The notes under the pieces were generated by a model, which saw only the letters and a program-made list of their open reading frames with translations, was not told the DNA's origin and did no database searches. From Prauserella salsuginis (GTDB lineage: Bacteria > Actinomycetota > Actinomycetes > Mycobacteriales > Pseudonocardiaceae): a DNA stretch of 64,000 nt. A program made the translations under genes and the position numbers. The stretch is from positions 248,001-312,000 of the forward strand of contig NZ_JANBBF010000012.1 of assembly GCF_024648885.1 (NCBI RefSeq). Reading direction: 5' to 3'. Positions 1 to 9,682 of this stretch are shown here, piece after piece; within the stretch, counting starts at the first letter, position 1; each line of letters opens with the position of its first letter.

Positions 1-459
1 GAGCTGGCCGGCCCGGCGGAACTGCGCACGGTCATCGGGCTGTGCTCCTACCGGTTGACCGAGGACGCGCTGGCCTCGTTCCTCGGTACCGACTGGAAGG
101 TCACCAAGGACGCCGACCGTGTGGGGTACCGGTTGCGGGGCGGCAAGCTCGACTTCACCGACCGCGAGCAGCCGTTCGGTGCGGGCAGCGACCCGGCCAA
201 CGTCGTCGACCTCGGCTACCCGGTCGGTTCGATCCAGGTACCGGGCGGTGACGAGCCGATCGTCCTGCTGAACGACGCCGTGACCGGCGGCGGCTACGCG
301 ACCATCGGGACGGTGATCTCGGTCGACCGGGACCGCATCGCGCAGACGAAGACCGGTGACGTCGTGCGGTTCACCTCGGTGGACCTGGACACGGCGTTGG
401 CGGCCAGGCGGGACCGCCGCGAGCGGATCGAACGGGTCCGCCGCGAGATCGCACGCTAG
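1..459 (+). CDS. pxpC: Biotin-dependent carboxyltransferase, 5-oxoprolinase subunit C type (C-terminal part)
   Basis: The frame is open from the first base, so the start lies outside the window and only 152 C-terminal residues are visible; the family usually has about 290-330. The segment GGGYATIGTVISVDRDRIAQ followed by KTGDVVRF is typical of the AHS2 (allophanate hydrolase subunit 2 / KipA) domain. In this family the protein pairs with an AHS1 subunit and a LamB/YcsF protein to open 5-oxoproline. The biotin carrier and biotin carboxylase genes directly downstream fit a biotin-dependent version of that system. A urea-amidolyase-like role cannot be excluded because the upstream genes are not in view. 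Confidence 0.85.
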   Translation, partial: ELAGPAELRTVIGLCSYRLTEDALASFLGTDWKVTKDADRVGYRLRGGKLDFTDREQPFGAGSDPANVVDLGYPVGSIQVPGGDEPIVLLNDAVTGGGYATIGTVISVDRDRIAQTKTGDVVRFTSVDLDTALAARRDRRERIERVRREIAR

Positions 460-474
460 GGAGGCAGCGACACG

Positions 475-714
475 ATGACGACGATCAAAGCTCAGATGCC
501 GGGCGTGTTCTACCGGCGGCCCGCGCCGGAGAAGCCCGTCTACGTCGACGACGGCGAGGAGATCAGCCAGGGACAGACCATCGCCCTGATCGAGGTGATG
601 AAGACGTTCAACGAGGTCAAGGCCGACGAATCGGGAACGGTGGCCGAGTTCCTCGTGGAGGACGGCGACGAGGTCGACGTGGGGCAGGACATCGTGCGGC
701 TGGGTGAGGTATGA
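475..714 (+). CDS. Biotin carboxyl carrier protein (small, lipoyl-like domain)
   Basis: A 79-residue single-domain biotinyl carrier. The biotin-accepting lysine is K43 in EVMKTFNEV, at the beta-hairpin of a lipoyl-type fold; the residue after MK is threonine rather than the common methionine or leucine. It carries carboxybiotin between the biotin carboxylase encoded next and the AHS1/AHS2 carboxyltransferase encoded upstream. The ATG follows an AGGGAGG ribosome site, 15 bases after the preceding stop. Its stop overlaps the start of the carboxylase gene by four bases (ATGA), so the two are translationally coupled. It is shorter than the AccB of fatty acid synthesis and lacks the Ala/Pro-rich leader. 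Confidence 0.85.
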   Translation: MTTIKAQMPGVFYRRPAPEKPVYVDDGEEISQGQTIALIEVMKTFNEVKADESGTVAEFLVEDGDEVDVGQDIVRLGEV

Positions 715-2054
715 GGCGCGTCCTGGTGGCCAACCGGGGTGAGATCGCGGTCCGCATCATCCGGGCCGCGCACGCCGCCGGTCTGGAGACCGTCGCCGTC
801 TACTCCGATGCGGATGCGCAGGGCCGGTGGGTGCAGTTGGCCGACACCGCCGTGCACATCGGCAAATCGGCCGCGGCGAAGTCGTATCTGAACTCGGCGG
901 CCCTCGTCGAGGCGGCCGTGTCGACCGGTGCGGACGCGGTGCACCCCGGGTACGGGTTCCTGTCCGAACGTCCGGGTGCCGCCAAGGAGTTCGCCGATGC
1001 AGGTCTGACGTTCGTCGGTCCCGCGGTGTCGACGATCGAGATGATGGGCGACAAGGCTGCGGCACGGGACGCGGCCAAGCGGGCCGGGGTGCCGGTCGTG
1101 CCCGGCAGCGGCGCGGTCGGCGATGTCGACGAGGCACTCGCGGCGGCCGAGGACGTCGGTTATCCGGTGCTCGTCAAGGCGGCAGCCGGTGGCGGAGGCC
1201 GGGGCATCCGGCCCGTGGCGTCTCGCGACGAGCTGGCCGAAGTGCTGCCCGCCGCGCAGGCCGAGGCCCGGTCGGCGTTCAGCGACGACACCGTCTACCT
1301 GGAACGGGCCATCGACGGCGCCCGCCACATCGAGGTCCAGATCCTCGCCGACCACGCGGGCAACGTGGTGCACACGTTCGAACGGGACTGTTCGGTGCAG
1401 CGGCGCCGGCAGAAGCTCATCGAGGAAGCCCCGGCCCCCGGGCTGGCGGCCGAAACGCGCGCGAGCATCAACGACGCGGCGGTGCGGCTGGCGCGCCAGG
1501 TCGGCTACGTGGGTGCGGGAACCGTCGAGTTCCTGCTGACACCGTCTGGGGAGTTCTTCTTCATCGAAATGAACACCCGCATCCAGGTGGAACATCCCAT
1601 CAGCGAGGCCATCACCGGGGTCGATCTGGTGAGCGAGCAGCTGCGCATCGCGGCGGGGGAGCCGGTCTCCTTCTCCCAGGACGAGGTGCAGATCCGCGGT
1701 GCCGCGGTGGAGCTGCGCATCAACGCCGAGGATCCGGACAACCGGTTCCAGCCCACGCCGGGCGATCTGTCCAGGTTGGATCTGCCGGGAGGGCCCGGGG
1801 TTCGGGTGGACACCGGTTTCGTCGCAGGCGATCGGATCAGCCCGTTCTACGACTCGATGATCGCCAAGCTGATCTGTTCCGGTCCCGACCGGGACACCGC
1901 CTTTGCGCGCGGCCGCCAGGCGCTCGCCGAACTGCGGGTGGAGGGTGTCCCCACGACGGTGTCGATGCACCGGCGGCTCCTCGACGAGCCCGACCTCCGT
2001 GCGGGGGCGGTGCACACGAAGTGGCTGGAGGAACTGTTGCCGGACTCGACGTAG
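711..2054 (+). CDS. accC: Biotin carboxylase (acetyl-CoA carboxylase subunit A family)
   Basis: A 447-residue ATP-grasp enzyme that carboxylates biotin on the carrier protein using ATP and bicarbonate. Visible motifs are the N-terminal RRVLVANRGEIAVRI, the glycine-rich ATP loop KAAAGGGGRGI, and the active-site segment FFIEMNTRIQVEHPI, all standard for AccC. Length is normal for a stand-alone biotin carboxylase. It overlaps the carrier gene by four bases. Its place behind a 5-oxoprolinase-type carboxyltransferase suggests service to 5-oxoproline or a related lactam rather than fatty acid synthesis; that substrate assignment is inference. Confidence 0.92.
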   Translation: MRRVLVANRGEIAVRIIRAAHAAGLETVAVYSDADAQGRWVQLADTAVHIGKSAAAKSYLNSAALVEAAVSTGADAVHPGYGFLSERPGAAKEFADAGLTFVGPAVSTIEMMGDKAAARDAAKRAGVPVVPGSGAVGDVDEALAAAEDVGYPVLVKAAAGGGGRGIRPVASRDELAEVLPAAQAEARSAFSDDTVYLERAIDGARHIEVQILADHAGNVVHTFERDCSVQRRRQKLIEEAPAPGLAAETRASINDAAVRLARQVGYVGAGTVEFLLTPSGEFFFIEMNTRIQVEHPISEAITGVDLVSEQLRIAAGEPVSFSQDEVQIRGAAVELRINAEDPDNRFQPTPGDLSRLDLPGGPGVRVDTGFVAGDRISPFYDSMIAKLICSGPDRDTAFARGRQALAELRVEGVPTTVSMHRRLLDEPDLRAGAVHTKWLEELLPDST

Positions 2055-2155
2055 CGACACCGGCGCCGGCGTGTCCGTTGTGGACCGCCGCCGTCGTGTC
2101 GGATGCCCGGTCCCCGTCCGAACCGCCGATCGTCGCTGTAGCAGGAGGGTGAACC

Positions 2156-4519
2156 ATGACCGAGACGCTCCGCCCCAGTGTGGGGACCGCGGTCCCCCGC
2201 AAGGAGGATCCCCAGCTGCTGGCGGGCAAGGGCAGATGGACCGGTAACATCGCGCCGCCCGGCACCGTGCACATCGCGGTGCTGCGCAGTCCGTTCGCCC
2301 GTGCCCGCATCCAGTCGATCGACGTCTCGGAGGCGGCGCAGCGCCCCGGCGTGGTCGGCGTGTTCACCGGTGCGGACCTCTCGAACGAGTGGGCGGGCAT
2401 TCCCTGCGCCTGGCCCGTGACCGAGGACATTCGGATCCCCGATCACTTGCCCGTCGCCGTGGACCAGGTGCGATTCGCTGGTGAGGCGATCGCGGTGGTC
2501 GCCGCGGCAGACGCCGCCGCGGCACAGGACGCCCTCCAGTACATCGACGTCGACTATGAGCCCGGCGACCCGGCTCTCGACGTGGAGGACAGCCTCGCGG
2601 GCGGGCCACTGGTGCACGATCGGTTCGACAGCAACGAAAGCTACACGTGGTCGCTGGCGACCGGCGACGTGGACCAGGCGTTCGCCGCGGCGGACGTCAC
2701 CGTGTCGGAACGGTATCTCCAGCAACGCCTGCAGCCCACACCGATGGAAGATCGCGCCGTCGTGGTCACGCCGGAACCGACGGGGTCGGGTTTCACCCTG
2801 TACTCCTCGACGCAGATCCCGCACATCCTGCGCAGCGTCCTGGCGGGCGTGTGTTCGGTGCCCGAGCAGAACCTGCGCGTGGTCGCCCCCGACGTCGGGG
2901 GCGGATTCGGCGGCAAGCTGAACGTCTATCCCGAGGAATGCATCGGCATCGTCCTGGCCCGGCGGCTGTCCGTGCCGGTCAAGTGGGTGGCGACGCGCTC
3001 GGAGGACAGTCAGACCATGACCCACGGACGGGGACAGGTGCAGTACGTCGAACTCGCCGCGCGCGAGGACGGCACCCTGTTGGGCATGCGCGTGCGGATC
3101 CTCGCCGACATGGGTGCCTACCTGCAGCTTCTCACGCCCGGGATCCCGCTGTTGAGCGCCTTCATCTTCCCCGGCGTGTACTCCTTCGGTTCGTTCTCGA
3201 TCGAGTGCAAGGGCGTGTTCACGAACAAGACGCCGACCGATTCGTACCGCGGTGCGGGCAGGACCGAGGGCATCTACGGTGTGGAACGCGCGATGGACGC
3301 GCTGGCACGCAGGCTTGGCATGGACCCGGCCGAGGTGCGCAGGCGGAACTACCATCCCTCCTTCGACAACGGCGCCACCACTCCCGCAGGACTGGAGATG
3401 GACTCCGGCAACTACGAGGTCGCGCTCGACAAGGCCCTCGAACTGGCCGGCTACGACCGGTTGCGCGCCGAACAGCGTCGCAGGCGGGAGGCCGGTGCGG
3501 CGGTCCAGCTCGGGATCGGGCTGTGCAGCTATACCGAGAACGGCGGTCTGTCCCCTTCGAAGATGACCGCGGCCCTGCGGCTCGGCGCGCCGGGGTGGGA
3601 GATGGCCAGCGTGCGCATGCTCTCCACCGGGGCGGTGCAGGTGGTGACGGGCACGTCGCCGCACGGCCAAGGGCACGAGACGACGTGGGCTCAGATCGTG
3701 GCCGACCGTCTCGGCGTACCCATGGACAGTGTCGAGGTCGTCCACGGTGACACGCAGTCGTCACCGTACGGTCTGGACACCTACGGCTCGCGCAGTGCCG
3801 CGGTCGGTGGCACCGCGGTGCACCTGGCCTGTGAGAAGGTGCTGGCCAAGGCGCGCACGCTCGCCGCCCACATGCTCGAGGCCGCTGAGCAGGACCTCGA
3901 ATTCTCCGACGGCGCGTTCTCGGTCGCGGGGGTCTCCGGCAGCAGCGTGACGATCCAGGAGGTCGCCGGTGCGGCCTACCTGGCCGCGGACCTGCCGGAG
4001 GGGATGGAGCCCGGCCTGTCCGAGGAACAGTTCTTCGACCCGCCGAACTTCACCTACCCGTTCGGCACGCACGTGTGTGTCGTGGAGGTCGACACCGACA
4101 CCGGCAAGGTCACCATTCCCGAGTACTTCGGCGTCGACGACTGCGGCAACGTGATCAACCCGGCCATTGTGGACGGGCAGATGCACGGCGGTATCGCGCA
4201 GGGGATCGGCCAGGCTCTCTACGAGGACGCCGTCTACGACGACGACGGGAACCTCATGAGCGCCTCGCTCGCCGACTATCTCGTCGCGGCCGCCCCCGAG
4301 CTCCCCGGGTTCACGCTCGATCACACGGTGACGCCGTCGCCGACGAACGCACTCGGCGTGAAGGGCGCGGGGGAGTCGGGTTCCATCGCCTCTACCCCCG
4401 CGGTCGTGAACGCGGTCATCGATGCGTTGCAACCGTTCGGCGTGGATCACATCGACATGCCCACCACGCCGTTCCGCGTGTGGGAGGCCATCAACCGGGG
4501 CGGACGAGTGAACTCGTGA
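2156..4519 (+). CDS. Xanthine dehydrogenase family molybdopterin-binding (large) subunit
   Basis: A 787-residue molybdenum hydroxylase large subunit of the CoxL/aldehyde oxidase family. It begins with the a/b hammerhead region (GTAVPRKEDPQLLAGKG) and carries the cofactor motif VGGGFGGK, the SYRGAGRTEG loop (form II type, not the AYRCSFR of CO dehydrogenase) and the catalytic glutamate segment GVKGAGESGS. Such enzymes hydroxylate aldehydes or N-heterocycles and need FAD and 2Fe-2S subunits. Neither partner gene is adjacent: upstream is a biotin carboxylase, 101 bases away, and downstream is a convergent monooxygenase. The start follows an AGGAGGG ribosome site. The substrate is unknown. Confidence 0.88.
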   Translation: MTETLRPSVGTAVPRKEDPQLLAGKGRWTGNIAPPGTVHIAVLRSPFARARIQSIDVSEAAQRPGVVGVFTGADLSNEWAGIPCAWPVTEDIRIPDHLPVAVDQVRFAGEAIAVVAAADAAAAQDALQYIDVDYEPGDPALDVEDSLAGGPLVHDRFDSNESYTWSLATGDVDQAFAAADVTVSERYLQQRLQPTPMEDRAVVVTPEPTGSGFTLYSSTQIPHILRSVLAGVCSVPEQNLRVVAPDVGGGFGGKLNVYPEECIGIVLARRLSVPVKWVATRSEDSQTMTHGRGQVQYVELAAREDGTLLGMRVRILADMGAYLQLLTPGIPLLSAFIFPGVYSFGSFSIECKGVFTNKTPTDSYRGAGRTEGIYGVERAMDALARRLGMDPAEVRRRNYHPSFDNGATTPAGLEMDSGNYEVALDKALELAGYDRLRAEQRRRREAGAAVQLGIGLCSYTENGGLSPSKMTAALRLGAPGWEMASVRMLSTGAVQVVTGTSPHGQGHETTWAQIVADRLGVPMDSVEVVHGDTQSSPYGLDTYGSRSAAVGGTAVHLACEKVLAKARTLAAHMLEAAEQDLEFSDGAFSVAGVSGSSVTIQEVAGAAYLAADLPEGMEPGLSEEQFFDPPNFTYPFGTHVCVVEVDTDTGKVTIPEYFGVDDCGNVINPAIVDGQMHGGIAQGIGQALYEDAVYDDDGNLMSASLADYLVAAAPELPGFTLDHTVTPSPTNALGVKGAGESGSIASTPAVVNAVIDALQPFGVDHIDMPTTPFRVWEAINRGGRVNS

Positions 4520-4522
4520 ACG

Positions 4523-4572
4523 CGGTGCCGGGAATACGGCGTCGGGAATGCGACGTCGTATTCCCGGCACCG
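4523..4572. terminator. Long inverted repeat between convergent genes, probable bidirectional terminator
   Basis: A perfect 16-base stem (CGGTGCCGGGAATACG at 4523-4538 pairing with 4557-4572) encloses an 18-base loop that can pair further (CGTC with GACG). It starts three bases after the stop of the molybdopterin subunit and lies before the convergent hpaB stop. There is no T-run, as is common in GC-rich actinobacteria. Confidence 0.7.
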
Positions 4573-4725
4573 GCCCCGCGGGTCGCGCCGGGGATGCGGG
4601 CCACCGGTTCGGTGACCGCGCCCCGGGCGCGGGCGGCTGCGGCGGGCACTCGTCGTGGGTGTCCGCCGCGGCCGCAGCGCGGTCGCCGGCCGGTCACGTC
4701 CGGGCCGGAGCGGTGAGCCGGCCGG

Positions 4726-6312
4726 TCAGAACAGGTCCGGCACCGTCCAGCCGTCGAGGTCGTACTCGTCGAGGAACTCCTCGGCGAGCCCCCGCATCTG
4801 GGCGACGCCGCCGCGGTTCTGCGCGGCGAACAGCAGCTCGGCCTTCACGTTCTCGTGGTTGCCGGAGTAGTTGCGCTCGTACAGCTCGTGCCTGCCGCCG
4901 AACTCGCTGCCGATCGAGTCCCAGAGCGCCTTCATCACCTTGACCCGGTCGACGGCGGTGATGCCGTTGGACCCGCGGACGTACTTGTCCAGGTACGGAC
5001 GCACCGCGTCGCTCTTGAAGTCGGCCGCACCGGAGGGCAGGTAGATCAGTCCGGACGCCACGTCCTGTTCGATGATCTCCTTGACCCGCGGGTAGCCCTG
5101 CATCATGAACATCCGGTAGGTGAGCCCGTACTCGAGCTTCGGGATGACCGCGTCGCCGATCCACGGTTCGGGGTCGCGGGCCATCGATTCGCTCAGCGAC
5201 CAGAAGAGGTTGCGCCAGCCGATGACCTCACCGACCCGGGTCTGCACGCCGCGGAATCCTCCGGAACCGGTGGCGTCGAGCGCCTTGAGCAGCAGGCCTG
5301 CGATGAAGTCGAGCTTGACCGCCAGCCGGGTGACGCCCTGGAACGTGAAGCGCGGCAGGAATCCGGACTGGGGGAAGAACGCGTTGATGCGATCGACGTC
5401 GCCGTACATGAACACGTTCTCCCACGGCACGAGCACCCGGTCGAAGACGAAGATGGTGTCGTTCTCGTCCATCCGGCTCGACAGGGGATAGTCGAACGGT
5501 GTGCCGTTCCTGGCGGCCTGTTCGGTGTACGACGGCCGGCAGATCAGCTTGATCCCGGGCGCATCCATCGGCACCGTGCAGATCAGGGCGAACTGCTTCT
5601 TCTTGATCGGCAGGCCGTAGTGGGCGATGAAGTTGTAGTTGGTGATGGCCGAGCCGGTGGCGACGACCTTGGCTCCGGAGACGATCAGTCCCGCGTCGGT
5701 CTCCTTCTCCACCTTCATGTAGACGTCGCCTACTTCGTCGGGCGGCAGGTTGCGGTCGACCGGCGGGTTGATGATCGCGTGGTTCCAGTACAGGACCTTC
5801 TCCTGGGACTCGCGGTACCAGCGTTCGGCGTTGGCCTGGAACGGTGCGTACAGCTCCTGGTTCGCGTGCAGCGTGCCGAGGAAGCTGGCCTTGTAATCGG
5901 GGGAGCGGCCCATCCACCCGTAGCTCAGCCGGGCCCAGCGCGCGATCGCGTCACGTTCCTTGAGCAGGTCCGCGGACGAGGTCGGTGTCTTGAAGAACGG
6001 CATGGTCACACCGCCGTTGCCGGTGTCGGTCGGCGCGGTCAGCTCGTCGACGTGGGGACCGGTGTGGAGCGCGTCGTAGAGCCGGGCCGTCATCCGCACC
6101 GGGTTGCGGAAGGCCGGGTGGGTGGTGACGTCGTCGATCCGCTCGCCGTGGAGGTAGATCTCCCGGCCGTCGCGGAGGCTGTTGATGTACTCGTCGCCGG
6201 TCATCGGCGCGGCGGCGAAGTTGGCGCGGGTGTTGGCCTCCGAGTCCGCGGCCGGGTTGACCGTGGGCGGATCGGTGGCGAGGGACTGCTGCGGGATCGC
6301 GGTGTCGGTCAT
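4726..6312 (-). CDS. hpaB: 4-hydroxyphenylacetate 3-monooxygenase-type oxygenase component
   Basis: A 528-residue group D flavin monooxygenase (HpaB family) that ortho-hydroxylates phenolic or related aromatic substrates with reduced FAD supplied by a separate reductase. The N-terminal [20 protein letters not shown] and the internal PVDRNLPP and [18 protein letters not shown] are family hallmarks. The ATG at 6312 was chosen because AAAGGAGA lies just upstream; the frame stays open further but without a ribosome site. It sits 31 bases downstream of the matching flavin reductase, with an AraC-type regulator divergent from both. The physiological substrate could be 4-hydroxyphenylacetate, another phenol or a pyrrole acid; no ring-cleavage genes are adjacent. 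Confidence 0.88.
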   Translation of the reverse strand: MTDTAIPQQSLATDPPTVNPAADSEANTRANFAAAPMTGDEYINSLRDGREIYLHGERIDDVTTHPAFRNPVRMTARLYDALHTGPHVDELTAPTDTGNGGVTMPFFKTPTSSADLLKERDAIARWARLSYGWMGRSPDYKASFLGTLHANQELYAPFQANAERWYRESQEKVLYWNHAIINPPVDRNLPPDEVGDVYMKVEKETDAGLIVSGAKVVATGSAITNYNFIAHYGLPIKKKQFALICTVPMDAPGIKLICRPSYTEQAARNGTPFDYPLSSRMDENDTIFVFDRVLVPWENVFMYGDVDRINAFFPQSGFLPRFTFQGVTRLAVKLDFIAGLLLKALDATGSGGFRGVQTRVGEVIGWRNLFWSLSESMARDPEPWIGDAVIPKLEYGLTYRMFMMQGYPRVKEIIEQDVASGLIYLPSGAADFKSDAVRPYLDKYVRGSNGITAVDRVKVMKALWDSIGSEFGGRHELYERNYSGNHENVKAELLFAAQNRGGVAQMRGLAEEFLDEYDLDGWTVPDLF

Positions 6313-6343
6313 GGTTCTCTCCTTTGAGAAGGGACGGGGCCGA

Positions 6344-6937
6344 CTACGGGCGCCCGTGCGGTGTGGTTCCGGCGACGGTCGAGGCCGGACGGGCGGAAAT
6401 CGGGGTGAAGTCACAGGCGGCGTCGAACCAGCCGGAGTGCGGGTCGTCGAACGAACCCGTCCAGACGGATTCGGATGCAGGCGCCCCGACCTCGGCGAAC
6501 GTGCTGTCGGAGAACAGCAGCGGGGGACGCGCGGTGGTCTCCACGGCGGCGACCTCACCGAGGAACAGGAGGTGGTCGCCGCCGTCGTCGGTGCGTTGCG
6601 GTGTGCAGGAGAGGGTGGCGGCCGTGCCGGCCAGCACCGGTGCCGTGGGGCCGGGCGCCCACCGGATCGGGTCGGCCGACGGCCGACCCGCGAAGTTCAT
6701 CGCGACGTCGACCTGGTCGGCGGCGAGCACGTTGACCGCGAACGGGGCGCCGTCGAGGTAGCTGCAGGCTCGTGATGTGCGGGTCAGGGCGACGGTGATG
6801 AGCGGCGGGTCGAGCGAGACCGGCATGAACGCCGTCACCGTCGCCCCGTGCGGTTCGCCGTCGTTCGACCGGCAGGTGATCACGGTGACGCCGGTGGCGA
6901 ACCGGCCGAACGCCGTTCGCAGCGTCTTCGGATCCAT
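6344..6937 (-). CDS. hpaC: Flavin reductase family protein, partner of the HpaB-type oxygenase
   Basis: A 197-residue FMN-binding split-barrel flavin reductase. The N-terminal [18 protein letters not shown] and the following [16 protein letters not shown] match the HpaC/DIM6 flavin reductase domain. It uses NAD(P)H to supply reduced flavin to the oxygenase encoded directly downstream. A short C-terminal extension of about 30 residues (after about residue 165) is variable in this family. The gene is first in the two-gene unit, and its start faces the AraC-type regulator across 164 bases that must hold both promoters. Confidence 0.88.
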   Translation of the reverse strand: MDPKTLRTAFGRFATGVTVITCRSNDGEPHGATVTAFMPVSLDPPLITVALTRTSRACSYLDGAPFAVNVLAADQVDVAMNFAGRPSADPIRWAPGPTAPVLAGTAATLSCTPQRTDDGGDHLLFLGEVAAVETTARPPLLFSDSTFAEVGAPASESVWTGSFDDPHSGWFDAACDFTPISARPASTVAGTTPHGRP

Positions 6938-7101
6938 GGTTCCTCCAGCGGTGGGTGGGGCGTGTCTCGCCCTCGTCTGACGGGTGCCGCTGACCGTAGG
7001 CGCGTCCGTGCGCTGCGGCGATCCGCTCAGCGCAGCCGCTGTCCGCTTCCCGAAGTGCGATGTATCGTGTCGTGGATCACGTGCATTACCGGGAGGTGTC
7101 C

Positions 7102-8031
7102 ATGCCCACTGCTCGCGTCGCGACGTCCGCGGAGGAGCTGCGGGACTTCTCCGCGGCTGTGGCCGATGCCTACTTCCCCCACGAACTCACCGTGCTCCGC
7201 GACGGTGTCGGGCCCGCGGAGCTGCGCAAGGTCGATCTGGGGCCCGTGCGGCTGACCCGGATCGGATGGGGCGCCGAGGTGAGCGTGCGCTCGGACCATC
7301 CCGGCGGCTGGGCGGTGAACGTGCCGCGCAGTGGACTGCTCGATGCCCGGGTCAGCGGACGTTCCGTGTTGTCGCTGGAAGGGCAGGCGACCGTGTGCCC
7401 TCCCGACACGCAAACGTTGATGAGCCGCTGGTCGGCCGACTGTTCCATCCTCGGAATGCGGGTCGACGCGGAGTATCTCGCCGACGAACTCGTCGCGCTC
7501 GTCGGGCTCACCGCCCAGGACATGCCCGCTCAGCTGGACCTGCGCACCGAAGCGGCGCAAGCGTGGCTGGCGCTGCTCACCTCGATCGGAGCGCAGAGCC
7601 TCCGTTCGCCGGACCTGCTGGCGCGCCGCGCGGTGCGGGAGCGGTTGGGCGCCACGCTCACGGCGGCGTTCGTCACCGCCTGTTTCCCGGCCGAACCGGA
7701 GACCGGGGACGTCTGCCCGCGGATCGTCGCGCGGGTGGTCGACGCGATGGAGGCGGATCCGGCGCGGGCGTGGGGTTCGGCCGACATCGCGCGGTGCGCC
7801 GGGGTGGGCATCCGCCGGGTGCAGCAGAGCTTCCAACGCTATCGGGGTGAAACGCCGACGGAGGCGCTGCGCCGGATCCGGCTACGACGAGTGCACGAGG
7901 ACCTGCTGCACGACCGGGTGGAGACCGTTGCGGATGGGGCCACCCGGTGGGGTTTCATGCATCTGGGCCGGTTCGCGGCGGCCTACCGGCGGGAGTTCGG
8001 CGTCAGCCCGTCGGCGACGTTGCGCCGCTGA
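7102..8031 (+). CDS. AraC family transcriptional regulator
   Basis: A 309-residue regulator with an N-terminal AraC-binding-like ligand domain and a C-terminal double helix-turn-helix (ADIARCAGVGIRRVQQSFQR, then ATRWGFMHLGRFAAAYRREF). The ATG at 7102 is preferred over an in-frame ATG at 7060 because GGGAGG lies five bases before it. It is divergent from the flavin reductase/oxygenase pair, the usual arrangement for a local activator such as HpaA; control of that pair is inference. The downstream 150 bases, up to the convergent flavoprotein gene, contain no clear terminator or other feature that I can see. Confidence 0.85.
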   Translation: MPTARVATSAEELRDFSAAVADAYFPHELTVLRDGVGPAELRKVDLGPVRLTRIGWGAEVSVRSDHPGGWAVNVPRSGLLDARVSGRSVLSLEGQATVCPPDTQTLMSRWSADCSILGMRVDAEYLADELVALVGLTAQDMPAQLDLRTEAAQAWLALLTSIGAQSLRSPDLLARRAVRERLGATLTAAFVTACFPAEPETGDVCPRIVARVVDAMEADPARAWGSADIARCAGVGIRRVQQSFQRYRGETPTEALRRIRLRRVHEDLLHDRVETVADGATRWGFMHLGRFAAAYRREFGVSPSATLRR

Positions 8032-8181
8032 GGAGACTCGTCGAGACACGGTGTTCGCGCCGGTCCGTTCTCGGCCGCAGCCTGCCTGAGGTGGTGGGCG
8101 GAGCCAGGGTCCCCGTGCAGGTTCCCGGTGGAGGGGCACACCCGGTATTCCGTCCGGCGGGCGCGGCTCCACGGCCTCGAA

Positions 8182-9648
8182 TCAGGCGACGGATCCCGCT
8201 CGGCGGCCGAAGACGATGCCGGCAGCCAGGCCGGAGCCGCCCGGGTAGTTCCCGCTGAACAGGCCGCCGCGAGCCTCGCCACACACGAGTAGCCCCTCGA
8301 TGGGAGTTCCGTTCTCGCGTAGTACTCGTCCATCGATATCGCCTTTCAACCCACCGAAAGTGAACGTGATACCGCAGGTCACGGGGTAGGCATAGAACGG
8401 AGGCGTCTCGATCGGCGCTGCCCAGTTCGATTTCGGCGGGTCGACATCGGCTCGGCGACCGTCTTTGATCGTCGGGTCGAACGTCCGGCTGCGGTCGATG
8501 GAGTCGTTGAAGGTCGTGACGGTGTCGGTGAAGCATTCCGGGTCGAGCCCCAGCCGGCGGCCCAGCTCGGGCACGGAGTCCGCGGTCACTTCGCTGATGC
8601 CGGGCATCTCGTACTCTTCGACCCGCAGGCTGGGGCGAAGACTCGCGTCGAAGACCTGGTACGCAACGCTGTCCGGTTGGGCCAGGATCTCGGCGCCGTA
8701 TTTGGCGTAGGTGTAGTTACGGAAGTCGGCTCCCTCGTCGAGGAAGCGTTCCGCGTTCCGGTTGACGATGATCCCCAACGGATAGCTCTGCCTGGTGAGC
8801 CGGTTGGTCAGCGCTCGGTTGGACTCGTTGCATCTGGTGAACGCATCCCATTGGACGCTGTGCGCGGTGGACCAGTCTCCGCCGCGTGCCGCTCCCAACC
8901 GGAGTGCGGCCAGGATCATGACGCCGTCGTTGTGCCGGGTGCCACGGACCTTCGCGTTCGCCCAGCCCGACCCGAGGTGGCGCTCCCTCATCTCGGCGTT
9001 CGCCTCGAAGCCGCCGGATGCGATCACGACACTGTCGCCGTGCAGCTCGTGCTCGCCCTCGTCGTCGGCATAAGCCACGCCGATGACCCGGTCGCCGTCG
9101 GTCAGGAGCCGGGTGACCGTCGCGCCGTAGCGGACCTCTTCGCCGAGGCGGCCCGCCACGGCAGTGTGGTCCGACATGAGCCCTTCGCCGCCGTCGACGT
9201 TGCCGACGTGCAGTCCGCCCCAGAACAGGTACGTGCCGTCGGGTCGCGTGTAAGCCTGTCGCTCGTACATGAGTCGGTAGCGCAGGCCCAAACCGTGCAG
9301 CCAGCGCACGCCGGAGGCGGCTTCGGTAACCAATGTGTCCGCCATGACAGGGTCGGTACGGCCTGCCGTGACCCGGTCGAGGTCCGCCCGGTACTCCGCT
9401 GCGTCGTACGGCGGGACGACCGTTCGAGCGTGGCGGTCATCGGGCTCGAGGATGTCGAGCAGATCGTCGAGGCCACCGTGTGCGATCCGGGTGGCGCCCG
9501 CCGTGAAGAACGAGTTTCCGCCCGCGTCGTCGAGTCGTCCCCGCTCGAGAATTACCACGCGACGTCCACGTTCGGTCGCGGCGTGCGCGGCCGAGAAGCC
9601 GGCGTTGCCGCCTCCGACCACGATGACGTCAGTGCGGGCAGCGGGCAT
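8182..9648 (-). CDS. FAD-dependent dehydrogenase, fumarate reductase / tricarballylate dehydrogenase (TcuA-like) family
   Basis: A 488-residue flavoprotein of the FAD_binding_2 family. The dinucleotide fold VIVVGGGNAGFSAAHAA opens the protein, followed by GGNSFFTAGATRIAHGGLDD, closely resembling TcuA, which oxidises tricarballylate to cis-aconitate; the C-terminal YPGGSGLAAGIVFGRRAG is the conserved FAD-binding end. Start at 9648 is set by an AAGGAG site. It is last in an operon with the IclR regulator and an asparaginase (34-base gap), so it probably belongs to the dihydroorotate/aspartate cluster. A dicarboxylate or amino-dicarboxylate substrate is plausible, but tricarballylate itself is only a family-based guess. 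Confidence 0.75.
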   Translation of the reverse strand: MPAARTDVIVVGGGNAGFSAAHAATERGRRVVILERGRLDDAGGNSFFTAGATRIAHGGLDDLLDILEPDDRHARTVVPPYDAAEYRADLDRVTAGRTDPVMADTLVTEAASGVRWLHGLGLRYRLMYERQAYTRPDGTYLFWGGLHVGNVDGGEGLMSDHTAVAGRLGEEVRYGATVTRLLTDGDRVIGVAYADDEGEHELHGDSVVIASGGFEANAEMRERHLGSGWANAKVRGTRHNDGVMILAALRLGAARGGDWSTAHSVQWDAFTRCNESNRALTNRLTRQSYPLGIIVNRNAERFLDEGADFRNYTYAKYGAEILAQPDSVAYQVFDASLRPSLRVEEYEMPGISEVTADSVPELGRRLGLDPECFTDTVTTFNDSIDRSRTFDPTIKDGRRADVDPPKSNWAAPIETPPFYAYPVTCGITFTFGGLKGDIDGRVLRENGTPIEGLLVCGEARGGLFSGNYPGGSGLAAGIVFGRRAGSVA

Positions 9649-9682
9649 GGCGGAACTCCTTGGGTCGAGTGGCCGTCCGGCA

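Noticed and set aside
540-2060. Long open frame on the minus strand opposite the biotin carboxylase gene
   Set aside because: Its translation is low-complexity, rich in Arg, His and Gly, with no domain; it is the shadow of the carboxylase gene in GC-rich DNA. The same applies to the long antisense frames at 4855-6327 and 32058-34328.
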